Below, in pieces: positions 24,974-33,786 of a stretch of 64,000 bases of DNA (positions are counted from its first letter, which is position 1; the number at the start of each line of letters is the position of its first letter). Source of the stretch: Brevirhabdus pacifica (lineage in GTDB: Bacteria > Pseudomonadota > Alphaproteobacteria > Rhodobacterales > Rhodobacteraceae); the NCBI RefSeq assembly GCF_002797755.1, contig NZ_PGFI01000012.1, forward strand, positions 310,001 through 374,000. The letters run 5' to 3'. The position numbers were made by a program, and so were the translations under genes. The notes below the pieces were generated by a model. It saw nothing but the letters and a program-made list of their open reading frames with translations, did not search any database and was not told the DNA's origin.

Positions 24974-25521
24974 TTCGAAAATCACCGGGCGTCACCCGCT
25001 GGGCGGCCTGGAACTGGAAGGCCGTTGCGGTTCTTCCGGGCGCCGGCCCCGAGTCGTGGAAGGAACTGCGCCGCGACGGCGAGACGGTGGAATATCACGC
25101 GGGCACCATCCGGCTGGAACTTCATCGCACCGATACAGAGGCTTACCTGACGACCCTCGCGGGGCGCACGCCCTCGGTCTGCGTCGTCATGCGCCCGACC
25201 GAAAAGCCCACGCCGCCCGCCAACCTCGAGGTTGTGTTCGTGACCGCGTCGGCCTTCGAGGCCCAGGATTACTGTGACAACGCCGAGGACATCGTCGAGC
25301 TGGTTCCAATGCCCGCCGGTCTTGTCGCTTTCGTTCAGGAATTCTGCGACACTCACCACGAAGAGGAGGTCTTCGTGAAACGTCGCCGCGACCGCATCCG
25401 CACCGACCGGCAGGAAAATGGCAAGGGCGACAGCCGCATCCGCCAGGTCTCGGACGTGTATCGCGCACCGCGCCGCGCCGCCAACGCCCCCACCGGGGCC
25501 GACACGGGGACGGACGGATGA
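24934..25521 (+). CDS. DUF3305 protein, first gene of the fdh operon
   Basis: A 195-residue soluble protein recognisable as DUF3305, a family found almost only next to DUF3306 and formate dehydrogenase genes in proteobacteria. The core (residues ~5-140) has PLGIVIRKSPGVTRWAAWNWKAVAVLPG, EYHAGTIRLELHRTDTEAY and PSVCVVMRP; the rest is charged and basic (KRRRDRIRTDRQENGKGD), probably disordered. Function is not known; an assembly or metal-insertion role for the formate dehydrogenase is inferred from context only. Overlaps DUF3306 as ATGA. Confidence 0.88.
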   Translation: MPPNATSLPLGIVIRKSPGVTRWAAWNWKAVAVLPGAGPESWKELRRDGETVEYHAGTIRLELHRTDTEAYLTTLAGRTPSVCVVMRPTEKPTPPANLEVVFVTASAFEAQDYCDNAEDIVELVPMPAGLVAFVQEFCDTHHEEEVFVKRRRDRIRTDRQENGKGDSRIRQVSDVYRAPRRAANAPTGADTGTDG

Positions 25522-26330
25522 GTGCGCGCGGAAACTTCTGGTCCCGCCGCAAGGCGGCCGTGCGTGCCGAGGAACAGGCCGCCGCCCGCGCCGAGCAGGA
25601 GCTGCGCGAAGCCCGCGAGCTGGCCGAACTGGAAAGCACTCAGGCCGAGAAAACCGACGAGGAATTGCTGGAAGAGCTGGGCCTCCCCGATCCCGACACG
25701 CTGGGCAAGGGCGCCGATTTCGCCGCCTTCATGGCCCGCTCCGTGCCCGACCGCCTGCGCCGCCGCGCGCTGCGCCGGCTTTGGCTGTCCGATCCCGTGC
25801 TGGCCAACCTCGACGATCTGGTGGATTACGCCGACGATTACACCGACGCGGCGACCTGCGTTGAGAACCTTCAGACCGCCTATCAGGTCGGCCGCGGCAT
25901 GACCCGCCACGTGGAGGCGATGGAAGCCAAGGCCCGCGCCCTCGCCGACGCGCTTGAAAACCCGCAGGATGGCGACGAAGGCACAAAGGTCGCCGACGCC
26001 GCGTCTGCCGAGGGTTCGGAAAGCTCCAGCTCGCTCCGCCTGCCCGAGGCCGGGTCGCGCACCGCGGCCCATGGCTCGGCCGAGAATGCCCGCGCCCGGG
26101 GCCTCGCCCCCGAAACCGAGATGGAAGACGCGGCCCAGGAGATGGCCGAGGGCGACAGCCCCGAGGACATCGACGACGAGACCGCAGATGCGATGGCCGA
26201 GCTTCGGCCGCGCGACGCCTACACCCATGACGACGAAGGGATGAGCCCCGCCCCCCGGCGGCACATGCGCTTTTCCTTCGCCGAAACCGCGTCCCCCGCG
26301 GATGCCCATAGTTCGAAAGGCAGGTTCTGA
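25518..26330 (+). CDS. DUF3306 protein of the fdh operon
   Basis: A 270-residue soluble protein of the DUF3306 type. The N-terminus is a charged coiled-coil-like stretch (FWSRRKAAVRAEEQAAARAEQELREA), followed by the conserved core LLEELGLPDPDTLGKGADFAAFMARSVPDRLRRRALRRLWLSDPVLANLDDLVDYADDY, here residues ~48-115. The C-terminal half is acidic, low-complexity and likely disordered. Partner of DUF3305; no enzymatic motif seen. Coupled by ATGA upstream and TGATG to the chaperone gene downstream. Confidence 0.88.
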   Translation: MSARGNFWSRRKAAVRAEEQAAARAEQELREARELAELESTQAEKTDEELLEELGLPDPDTLGKGADFAAFMARSVPDRLRRRALRRLWLSDPVLANLDDLVDYADDYTDAATCVENLQTAYQVGRGMTRHVEAMEAKARALADALENPQDGDEGTKVADAASAEGSESSSSLRLPEAGSRTAAHGSAENARARGLAPETEMEDAAQEMAEGDSPEDIDDETADAMAELRPRDAYTHDDEGMSPAPRRHMRFSFAETASPADAHSSKGRF

Positions 26331-26935
26331 TGGCCGAAACCGCCCAGGAGATGATCGCGGAAGAGGATCGGCTGCGCGCTGATCTTTACGATTTTCTCGG
26401 TGTGCTGCTGGCAACGCCGCCGGACAAGGTGCTGTTGCAGAAGACCCGCGCCCTGTCGGGTGACGACAGCGAACTGGGCCAGGCGGTGCAATCGCTGGCG
26501 CGGCTGGCGGGGGCGACCTCTCCTTCCGTCGCCGAAGCCGAGTTCAACGCGCTCTTCATCGGCCTCGGCCGGGGGGAGCTGCTGCCCTATGCCAGCTACT
26601 ACCTGACCGGCTTCCTGAACGAAAAGCCCCTCGCCGCCCTGCGCGGTGACATGGGGCGGCTGTCGATCATCCGCGCGCCCAACGTCTTCGAGCCCGAGGA
26701 CAATATCGCCAGCCTCTTCGAGATGATGGCCGGTCTGATCACCGGCCGCTTCGGCGCCCCGGCCCCGGTCAGCGTGCAGAAGGATTTCTTCAACCGCCAC
26801 CTCGGCCCCTGGGCCGGACATTTCTTCACCGATCTCGAGGGGGCCAAGAACTCGGTCTTCTATGCGCCCGTGGGCGCCGCCGGCCGGGCCTTCATCGAGA
26901 TCGAGAAAGACGCCTTTCGCATGACCGCGGACTGA
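26330..26935 (+). CDS. TorD/DmsD-type molybdoenzyme chaperone
   Basis: A 201-residue all-helical chaperone of the TorD/DmsD/NarJ superfamily (LRADLYDFLGVLLATPPDKVLL, then YASYYLTGFLNEKPLAALRGDMGRL and the loop region PEDNIASLFEMMAGLI; C-terminal FFNRHLGPWAGHFFTDLE). These proteins bind Tat signal peptides of molybdenum/tungsten enzymes and hold export until the cofactor is in. Located just before the two Tat-signal genes of this operon, so FdhA is the likely client. Starts at the ATG overlapping the DUF3306 stop. Confidence 0.9.
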   Translation: MAETAQEMIAEEDRLRADLYDFLGVLLATPPDKVLLQKTRALSGDDSELGQAVQSLARLAGATSPSVAEAEFNALFIGLGRGELLPYASYYLTGFLNEKPLAALRGDMGRLSIIRAPNVFEPEDNIASLFEMMAGLITGRFGAPAPVSVQKDFFNRHLGPWAGHFFTDLEGAKNSVFYAPVGAAGRAFIEIEKDAFRMTAD

Positions 26936-26977
26936 TCCGCGACCACCGGGCCACGGCCCAAAGACAGGAGAATCCAG

Positions 26978-27175
26978 ATGAGCAAAAGAACAGACGGCGA
27001 GAAAGCTAATCGCCGAAACTTTCTCAAGCTTGCTTCGGTTTCCGCCCCCGCCGCCGCGGCCGCCGTGCTGACCGGCACCCAGGCCGAGGCCGCGGATGCG
27101 CTCGACGACGGCAAGCGCGAGGGGATGCAGGATACGGCGCATACCCGCGCCTACTACGACAGCGCCCGTTTCTGA
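26978..27175 (+). CDS. Small Tat-signal protein of formate dehydrogenase regions
   Basis: A 65-residue protein matching the short formate dehydrogenase region TAT target family. The twin-arginine motif is in ANRRNFLKLASV (RR at 12-13), then an Ala-rich hydrophobic segment to about residue 38, leaving a mature part of only ~27 residues (ADALDDGKREGMQ...). AGGAG lies eight bases before the ATG. Its role is unknown: perhaps a third subunit or a Tat-pathway decoy for the chaperone. It sits between torD and fdhA. Confidence 0.9.
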   Translation: MSKRTDGEKANRRNFLKLASVSAPAAAAAVLTGTQAEAADALDDGKREGMQDTAHTRAYYDSARF

Positions 27176-27279
27176 CGGCCGTTCGGACCATTGGTTTCGG
27201 GCGTTGATGATGCCCGCGGCCGCCTTCATCGAAAACCCGGCAACCCGGACTTGGACCGGGAAGCTTATCGGAGGTAACA

Positions 27280-30267
27280 ATGCTCAGGAAAAAGACCAGC
27301 GGGGTCGCCCGGCGCCCTCAGCGGACATCGCTCCTGTCCAATATTTCGGAAAAGGCCCTTGATCGCCGCGCATTCCTGCGCGGATCCGGTCTGGCCATCG
27401 GCGGTCTGGCCGCCATCGGCGCCACCGGCGGCACCGTCACCCGCGCCTCGGCCCAGCAGGCCGTGCAGGGTGCGGTCCAGACGGTGAAGTCGGTCTGCAC
27501 CCACTGCTCGGTCGGCTGTACGGTCGTGGCCGAGGTCAACAACGGCGTGTGGGTCGGCCAGGAACCCGGCTGGGACAGCCCCTTCAACCTCGGTTCGCAC
27601 TGCGCCAAGGGCGCATCGGTGCGTGAACATGCCCATGGCGAGCGTCGCCTGAAGTATCCGATGAAGAAGGAAGGCGGTCAGTGGAAGCGCATCAGCTGGG
27701 AGACGGCGATCAACGAGATCGGCGACGGCATGATGAAGATCCGCGAAGAGTCGGGGCCGGATTCGGTCTACTGGCTGGGATCGGCCAAGCACAGCAATGA
27801 ACAGGCCTACCTGTTCCGCAAGTTCGCCGCCTACTGGGGCACGAACAACGTGGACCACCAGGCCCGCATCTGCCACTCGACCACCGTGGCGGGCGTTGCG
27901 AACACATGGGGCTACGGCGCCATGACCAACAGCTACAACGACATCCACAACTCCAAGGCGATCTTCGTGATCGGCGGCAACCCTGCCGAGGCGCACCCCG
28001 TCTCGCTGCTGCACCTTCTCAAGGCCAAGGAGCAGAACAACGCGCCGCTGATCGTCTGCGATCCGCGCTTCACTCGCACCGCCGCCCACGCTGACGAATA
28101 CGTCCGCTTCCGGCCCGGTTCGGACGTGGCGCTGGTCTGGGGCATCCTGTGGCACATCTTCGAGAACAGCTGGGAAGACAAGGACTTCATCCGCACCCGC
28201 GTCTGGGGCATGGACGAGATCCGCGCCGAAGTTGCCCGCTGGACCCCCGAAGAGGTCGAGCGCGTCACCGGCACCCCCGGCAGCCAGCTGCGCCGCGTCG
28301 CCATGACCCTGGCCAACAACCGTCCCGGCACCGTGATCTGGTGCATGGGCGGCACCCAGCACACCAACGGCAACAACAACACCCGCGCCTACTGCATCCT
28401 GCAGCTTGCCCTTGGCAACATGGGCACCTCGGGTGGTGGCACCAACATCTTCCGCGGCCATGACAACGTTCAGGGCGCGACCGATCTTGGCGTTCTTGCC
28501 GATACCCTGCCCGGCTACTACGGCCTGGCGCCCGGCTCCTGGGCCCACTGGGCCCGCGTCTGGGAAGAGGATCTGGACTGGCTCAAGGATCGCTTCGCCG
28601 TCATGGAAGGCGCCGATGCCGACGGCAAGGACCGGATGATGATGAACTTCACCGGGATTCCGGTGAGCCGCTGGATCGACGGCGTGCTTGAGGATCGCGA
28701 GAACCTCGATCAGCCCGACAACACCCGCGCCATGGTTCTCTGGGGTCACGCCCCCAACTCGCAGACCCGTCAGAAAGAGATGAAGACGGCGATGGAGAAG
28801 CTGGACATGCTGGTCGTGGTGGACCCCTATCCCACCGTCTCGGCCGTGCTGCATGACCGCACCGACGGCGTCTACCTGCTGCCGGCCGCGACCCAGTTCG
28901 AGACCCGCGGCTCGGTCACGGCTTCGAACCGGTCGCTCCAGTGGCGCGATCAGGTCGTGGCACCGCTGTTCGAAAGCAAGCCCGACCACACCATCCTGCA
29001 CATGTTCGCCGAGAAGTTCGGCTTTGCAGACCGCATGTTCCGCAACATCGCGGTCGAGGATGGCGAGCCCAACGTCGAGGACACCACCCGCGAGTTCAAC
29101 CGCGGCATGTGGACGATCGGCTACACCGGCCAGTCTCCGGAACGCATGAAGCTGCACATGGAGAACCAGCACACCTTCGACCGCACCACGCTGCGCGCGG
29201 TTGGCGGCCCGGCCGATGGCGACTACTACGGCATGCCCTGGCCCTGCTGGGGAACGCCCGAGATGAAGCATCCCGGGACGGCGAACCTCTATGACCTGTC
29301 TCTGCCGGTGGCAGAGGGCGGCCTGACCTTCCGCGCGCGCTTCGGCGTCGAGCGGGACGGGCAGAACCTTCTGGCCGAGGGCGTCTACTCGGCGGGCTCG
29401 GAAATCCAGGATGGTTATCCCGAGTTCACCATGGCCATGCTGCAGGAACTGGGTTGGGACAAGGACCTGTCCGGCTACGAGCGCCGGGCGATCGAGTATG
29501 TCGCGGGCTTCCGCGACCAGCGTCCCGTCGCCGGCGAGGAAGAGGTCGGCGAGACCTCGCAGCAGGGTGAGATCCCGTCCGACTACAACGAGAAGGTCGG
29601 CGGCGTGAACTGGAAGACCGACCTTTCGGGCGGTATCCAGCGTGTCGCGATCGCCCATGGCTGCGCCCCCTTCGGCAACGCCAAGGCCCGCGCCGTGGTC
29701 TGGACCTTCCCGGATCCGGTCCCGCTTCACCGCGAGCCGCTCTACTCCAACCGCCGTGACCTGGTGGCCGACTACCCGACCTACGACGACAAGAAGTTCT
29801 GGCGGGTGCCGACCATGTACAAGTCGATCCAGGAGAAGGACTTCTCCGAGGATTATCCGATCATCCTCACCTCCGGCCGTCTGGTCGAATACGAGGGTGG
29901 CGGCGACGAGACCCGGTCCAACCCCTGGCTGGCCGAGCTTCAGCAGGACATGTTCGTCGAGATCAATCCCCGCGATGCCAACAACCTGGGCGTTCGCGAC
30001 GGATCGCAGGTCTGGGTCGAAGGTCCTGAGGGCGGCAAGGTCAAGGTCATGGCAATGGTGACCGAGCGGGTTCATTCCGGCGTCGCCTTCATGCCCTTCC
30101 ACTTCGGTGGCCACATGGAGGGCGTAGACCTGCGGGACAAGTATCCCGACGGTGCAGACCCCTACGTGCTGGGTGAATCGACCAACACGGCACAGACCTA
30201 CGGCTATGACTCGGTGACCCAGATGCAGGAGACAAAAGCCACTCTCTGCAAGATCTGGGCAGCATAA
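27280..30267 (+). CDS. fdhA: Formate dehydrogenase catalytic (alpha) subunit, Tat-exported, Cys-type
   Basis: A 995-residue periplasmic W/Mo-bis(MGD) enzyme oxidising formate to CO2. The Tat motif is DRRAFLRG (RR at 29-30). The proximal 4Fe-4S cluster is held by C73, C76, C80 and C108. The metal ligand is Cys198 followed by His199 (ARICHST), where E. coli FdnG has selenocysteine; hence no SECIS is needed. The molybdopterin-oxidoreductase core and the C-terminal dinucleotide-binding domain (ILTSGRLVEYEGGGDETRSNPWL) are complete. CGGAGG precedes the ATG. Tungsten is suggested by tupBCA nearby, but Mo is possible. FdhD, needed for sulfuration, is not in the window. Confidence 0.96.
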   Translation: MLRKKTSGVARRPQRTSLLSNISEKALDRRAFLRGSGLAIGGLAAIGATGGTVTRASAQQAVQGAVQTVKSVCTHCSVGCTVVAEVNNGVWVGQEPGWDSPFNLGSHCAKGASVREHAHGERRLKYPMKKEGGQWKRISWETAINEIGDGMMKIREESGPDSVYWLGSAKHSNEQAYLFRKFAAYWGTNNVDHQARICHSTTVAGVANTWGYGAMTNSYNDIHNSKAIFVIGGNPAEAHPVSLLHLLKAKEQNNAPLIVCDPRFTRTAAHADEYVRFRPGSDVALVWGILWHIFENSWEDKDFIRTRVWGMDEIRAEVARWTPEEVERVTGTPGSQLRRVAMTLANNRPGTVIWCMGGTQHTNGNNNTRAYCILQLALGNMGTSGGGTNIFRGHDNVQGATDLGVLADTLPGYYGLAPGSWAHWARVWEEDLDWLKDRFAVMEGADADGKDRMMMNFTGIPVSRWIDGVLEDRENLDQPDNTRAMVLWGHAPNSQTRQKEMKTAMEKLDMLVVVDPYPTVSAVLHDRTDGVYLLPAATQFETRGSVTASNRSLQWRDQVVAPLFESKPDHTILHMFAEKFGFADRMFRNIAVEDGEPNVEDTTREFNRGMWTIGYTGQSPERMKLHMENQHTFDRTTLRAVGGPADGDYYGMPWPCWGTPEMKHPGTANLYDLSLPVAEGGLTFRARFGVERDGQNLLAEGVYSAGSEIQDGYPEFTMAMLQELGWDKDLSGYERRAIEYVAGFRDQRPVAGEEEVGETSQQGEIPSDYNEKVGGVNWKTDLSGGIQRVAIAHGCAPFGNAKARAVVWTFPDPVPLHREPLYSNRRDLVADYPTYDDKKFWRVPTMYKSIQEKDFSEDYPIILTSGRLVEYEGGGDETRSNPWLAELQQDMFVEINPRDANNLGVRDGSQVWVEGPEGGKVKVMAMVTERVHSGVAFMPFHFGGHMEGVDLRDKYPDGADPYVLGESTNTAQTYGYDSVTQMQETKATLCKIWAA

Positions 30268-30280
30268 GGAGAAATGAGAA

Positions 30281-30874
30281 ATGGGAAGAGCTAAGTTTCT
30301 CTGTGACGCTGAACGCTGCATCGAGTGCAACGCATGTGTCACGGCGTGCAAGAACGAGCACGAGGTGCCCTGGGGCATCAACCGTCGCCGTGTGGTGACG
30401 ATCCAGGACGGCAAGCCGGGCGAACGCTCGATCTCGGTGGCCTGCATGCATTGTTCGGACGCGCCTTGCATGGCCGTCTGCCCGGTGGATTGCTTCTACC
30501 AGGACGAGGAGGGCATCGTGCTGCACTCCAAGGATCTGTGCATCGGCTGCGGCTACTGCTTCTACGCGTGCCCCTTCGGCGCGCCGCAGTATCCCCAGGC
30601 CGGCAACTTCGGCAGCCGTGGCAAGATGGACAAGTGCACCTTCTGCGCCGGCGGCCCCGAGGCCGACGGCTCCACTGCCGAGTTCCAGAAATACGGCCGC
30701 AACCGGATCGCCGAGGGCAAGCTGCCCATCTGCGCCGAGATGTGCTCGACCAAGGCGCTGCTTGCCGGTGACGGCGACGTCGTCTCGGCGATCTACCGCG
30801 AGCGGGTCGTGGCCCGGGGCTTCGGCTCGGGCGCCTGGGGCTGGGGAACCGCCTATGGCCAGAAGGGCGGCTAA
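30281..30874 (+). CDS. fdhB: Formate dehydrogenase iron-sulfur (beta) subunit
   Basis: A 197-residue electron-transfer subunit with ferredoxin-type clusters: C13/16/19/23 (CIECNACVTAC), then CMHCSDAPCMAVCP, LCIGCGYCFYACP, and the last set from CTFCAGG plus ICAEMC, i.e. the four-cluster FdnH/FdoH pattern. It has no signal or C-terminal anchor helix, so it is probably exported with FdhA by piggy-back on its Tat signal. GGAG lies 9 bases before the ATG, 13 bases after fdhA. It passes electrons from FdhA to the cytochrome b subunit. Confidence 0.94.
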   Translation: MGRAKFLCDAERCIECNACVTACKNEHEVPWGINRRRVVTIQDGKPGERSISVACMHCSDAPCMAVCPVDCFYQDEEGIVLHSKDLCIGCGYCFYACPFGAPQYPQAGNFGSRGKMDKCTFCAGGPEADGSTAEFQKYGRNRIAEGKLPICAEMCSTKALLAGDGDVVSAIYRERVVARGFGSGAWGWGTAYGQKGG

Positions 30875-30926
30875 GCAGCCCTTCGCAAGAAAACGGGGCC
30901 GGGCATGTTCCGGCCCCCACCCATGA

Positions 30927-30950
30927 CGGGGCGGGCATTCGCCCGCCCCG
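30927..30950 (+). repeat. Strong hairpin between fdhB and the gamma subunit gene
   Basis: Perfect 10-base-pair stem (CGGGGCGGGC, loop ATTC, complement) 52 bases after fdhB and 34 before the gamma gene. No T-run follows, so it is more likely an mRNA-stability or attenuation element giving more FdhAB than downstream proteins than a full terminator. Confidence 0.55.
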
Positions 30951-30984
30951 CGTCACATCCGACCCGCTGTCTTCCAAGGAACAC

Positions 30985-32229
30985 ATGATGCCGATGCTCC
31001 GCGCCCTGCTCACCCTCTTGACGGTCATCGTCCTGACCTCCACCGCGCCGGCCCCCGGCGTGGCCCAGGTCGTCCAGGACGGATACGTCATCGACAACCG
31101 CGAGAAGACGGGCGGTGCCCAGACCCTCGAGGACATCATCGCCCGCCAGAAGGGCGTGAAGATCGACGACAGTTTCCGCCGTAACGCCACCGGCGGCGGC
31201 GACACCGGCCTGCCCGAAACCGCACCCCTGGGCACGCTGGGCGGCGCCTCGGACCCCGAACTCTGGCGCGCCCTGCGCTACAACTCGGCCGATGTCATCG
31301 CCTCGTCCCGCACACCCGGCGCCACTGTCCTGGTGCAGGAGGGCGGCATGTGGTGGCTGGACTTCCGCGCCGGCCCGCTGCGCACCTACGGCGGCTGGCT
31401 GCTGCTGGGCACGCTGGGCCTGCTGGCGCTGTTCCTGCTGCTGCGCGGGCGCATCCGCATCGAAGGGCCGATCACCGGCGTCACCCTGCCCCGCTTCAAC
31501 GGGTTCGAGCGATTCACCCACTGGATGACCGCCGTCAGCTTCGTGCTGCTGGGCATCTCGGGGCTGATCACGCTCTTTGGCCGCGTTGGCCTGATCCCCT
31601 ATGTGGGCAAGGAAAACTACGCCGTTCTGGCCCAGGCTTCCAAATGGGTCCACAACAACGTCAGCTGGGCCTTCATGCTGGGGATCATCCTGATCTTCGT
31701 TCTGTGGGTCGTGGAGAATATCCCCAACCGGCATGACGTGAAGTGGCTGATGATGGGCGGCGGCATCTTCTCGAAGGGCAAGCACCCGCCCGCCAAGAAG
31801 TTCAACGCCGGTCAGAAGATGATCTTCTGGGCGGTGATCCTGCTGGGCGTCTCGGTCTCGGCCTCGGGGCTGTCGCTGCTGTTCCCGTTCGAGGTGCCGA
31901 TGTTCGCGGCCACCTTCGCCTGGGTCAACGATCTGGGCCTGCCCCACTACCTGGGCATGGCGGACCTGCCCGGAACCCTTGCCCCGCACGAGGAGATGCA
32001 GTTCTCGCAGCTCTGGCACTCGATCGTGGCCTTCGTCTTCATGGCCGTGATCCTGGCGCACATCTACCTGGGAACCATCGGCATGGAAGGCGCGTTCGAC
32101 GCCATGGGATCCGGTCGTGTGGAAAAGCAATGGGCCAAGGAACACCACTCCATCTGGTACGAGGAACTGACCGGCGAGGACGCACATGCGCCGGACCATC
32201 CTCCGCACGCCCCCACGCCTGCCGAGTGA
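30985..32229 (+). CDS. fdhG: Formate dehydrogenase gamma subunit (cytochrome b), long form
   Basis: A 414-residue membrane subunit. A signal peptide (1-27) and a ~100-residue periplasmic extension precede the FdnI/FdoI-like cytochrome b core, which is about twice the size of E. coli FdnI. Membrane segments are seen near residues 132-152, 178-201, 225-250, 281-303 and 345-368. Likely haem b ligands include His in RFTHWM, KWVHNNVSW and LWHSIV/LAHIY. It takes electrons from FdhB to quinone or another carrier. AAGGA five bases before the ATG supports the start. Confidence 0.93.
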   Translation: MMPMLRALLTLLTVIVLTSTAPAPGVAQVVQDGYVIDNREKTGGAQTLEDIIARQKGVKIDDSFRRNATGGGDTGLPETAPLGTLGGASDPELWRALRYNSADVIASSRTPGATVLVQEGGMWWLDFRAGPLRTYGGWLLLGTLGLLALFLLLRGRIRIEGPITGVTLPRFNGFERFTHWMTAVSFVLLGISGLITLFGRVGLIPYVGKENYAVLAQASKWVHNNVSWAFMLGIILIFVLWVVENIPNRHDVKWLMMGGGIFSKGKHPPAKKFNAGQKMIFWAVILLGVSVSASGLSLLFPFEVPMFAATFAWVNDLGLPHYLGMADLPGTLAPHEEMQFSQLWHSIVAFVFMAVILAHIYLGTIGMEGAFDAMGSGRVEKQWAKEHHSIWYEELTGEDAHAPDHPPHAPTPAE

Positions 32230-32230
32230 C

Positions 32231-33664
32231 ATGAACGGTCGGCCCCGCATCCCGGCGCCGCTGGGCCGCCCCCACCAGGGGGCGCGCGCCGGCGGCTTGG
32301 GCCTTGCCACCCTCTGCGCCGGGCTGGTGCTGGGGGCGGGCATGGCGGGGGCGGCCGAATTCTTCACCCTCAAGGGCCACGGCGGCCCCGTGAAGGGCCT
32401 GGCCGAGGCCACCGACGGATCGGCCATCCTGACCGCCAGCTTCGACTATTCCGTGGGCCTGTGGCACGACGGCCAGCCCCGGTGGCTGGAAAAGCACCGC
32501 GCCGCCGTCAACGCCGTGGAATTCGCGGGCCCCGGCCGCGCGATCAGCGGCGGCGACGATTTCGATGTTATCCTGTGGGACCTGGACGCGCCGGCGGACG
32601 ACGATCCGGGCAAGGTGCTGGGCCGTCACGCGGGCAAGGTCATCGCGCTGGACGTCAGCGCCGACGCCACCATGGCCGCCTCGGCCAGCTGGGACGGCAC
32701 CGTGGGCCTCTGGCCCCTGCCCGCCCCCGGCGAGACCGCGTCAGGCGCCACCCGGGCGGGCCGCCTGTTGAAGGGCCACGACGCGGGCGTCAACGATGTC
32801 CTTTTTTCCGCTGACGGCAGTCGCCTCTACTCGGCCTCGGCCGACGGCACGATCCTGGTCTGGGACGTGGCCGCGGGGGAGCCCCTGCGCCAGCTGGTGC
32901 GCCACGGGTTCGGCGTCAATACAATGGTGTTGAACGAGGCCGAAGGCTGGCTTGCCTATGGCGCCGTCGACGGGGTGACCCGGATCGTCGATGCCACCAC
33001 TGGCGACGAGATCGCCGATTTCACGCTTGAACGCCGCCCGATCCTGGCCATGGCGGGCGACCCCGGGTTTACGACTCTGGCCGTCGGCGACGGCGAGGGG
33101 TTCATCATGCTGATCGACACCGCCAGCTGGACGATCACCCGCGATTTCCGCGCCACGCTGAAAGGGCCGGTCTGGGCGCTGGCCTTCTCGGCCGACGGCA
33201 GCAGCATTCACGCGGGCGGCCTGGACGACGCGGCCTATTCCTGGCCGGTCGGCGCGCTGGACGAGCCCACCCAGATGGTCCGCGACGCGCGCAGCTTCCT
33301 GCGCCCCCCCGAAGAGATGAGCAACGGCGAGCGCCAGTTCCAGCGGAAATGCTCGATCTGCCACAGCCTGACCCCGGGCAGCGCCCGCCGTGCGGGCCCG
33401 TCGCTGGCGGGTCTGTTCGGGCGCCGCGCCGGAAGCGTCGCCGACTACAGCTATTCGCCCATCCTGACCGGATCGGACATCGTCTGGAACGACGACACAA
33501 TCGACCGGCTCTTCGACATCGGGCCCGACCACTACATCCCCGGCAGCAAGATGCCGATGCAGCGCATCACCGGCGCCGGGGACCGGGCCGACCTAATCGC
33601 CTTTCTCCGTCACGCCACCGGGGCGGGAAGCATCAGCCAATTCAAGCAAGAGGACACCAAATGA
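32231..33664 (+). CDS. Periplasmic WD40 beta-propeller fused to cytochrome c
   Basis: A 477-residue secreted protein. The signal peptide covers residues 1-~44 (hydrophobic LATLCAGLVLGAGMAG). Residues ~45-360 contain WD40-like repeats (GHGGPVKGLAEATDGSAILTASFD, DGTVGLWPL, DGTILVWDV). A C-terminal class I cytochrome c follows with haem motif CSICH and distal Met in GSKMPMQ. An in-frame ATG exists at 32186, but 32231 sits one base after the gamma stop and gives a normal signal peptide. Probably an electron acceptor or docking partner of the formate dehydrogenase. ATGA overlap with the next small gene. Confidence 0.9.
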   Translation: MNGRPRIPAPLGRPHQGARAGGLGLATLCAGLVLGAGMAGAAEFFTLKGHGGPVKGLAEATDGSAILTASFDYSVGLWHDGQPRWLEKHRAAVNAVEFAGPGRAISGGDDFDVILWDLDAPADDDPGKVLGRHAGKVIALDVSADATMAASASWDGTVGLWPLPAPGETASGATRAGRLLKGHDAGVNDVLFSADGSRLYSASADGTILVWDVAAGEPLRQLVRHGFGVNTMVLNEAEGWLAYGAVDGVTRIVDATTGDEIADFTLERRPILAMAGDPGFTTLAVGDGEGFIMLIDTASWTITRDFRATLKGPVWALAFSADGSSIHAGGLDDAAYSWPVGALDEPTQMVRDARSFLRPPEEMSNGERQFQRKCSICHSLTPGSARRAGPSLAGLFGRRAGSVADYSYSPILTGSDIVWNDDTIDRLFDIGPDHYIPGSKMPMQRITGAGDRADLIAFLRHATGAGSISQFKQEDTK

Positions 33665-33786
33665 AATCCTTCCTTCTGGCCCTGGTCGCCATCACCGCGA
33701 TCGCCTGGGGCGCCAACGAGGCGCTGGAGCACGCCGGCTTCTCGACCCGCGAACTGACGACCGGCGCCGCCGTCCGCAACGGCTGA
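33661..33786 (+). CDS. 41-residue secreted or membrane peptide at the end of the fdh operon
   Basis: ATG at 33661 overlaps the stop of the WD40-cytochrome gene as ATGA and opens a 41-codon frame. The first ~17 residues are a hydrophobic signal or membrane segment (MKSFLLALVAITAIAWGA), the rest (NEALEHAGFSTRELTTG...) would lie in the periplasm. The coupling and signal-like start make it a credible gene, too short for most annotation. It may be a tiny subunit of the formate dehydrogenase, as seen for other respiratory complexes; this is inference. Confidence 0.65.
   Translation: MKSFLLALVAITAIAWGANEALEHAGFSTRELTTGAAVRNG

Noticed and set aside
27859-27885. Selenocysteine site in FdhA
   Set aside because: The codon at the metal-ligand position is a Cys codon (residue 198), and no in-frame TGA is present.
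27265-30471. 1068-codon open frame opposite fdhA
   Set aside because: Antisense shadow of fdhA and fdhB; no recognisable domain, no ribosome site, and it covers two operon gaps.
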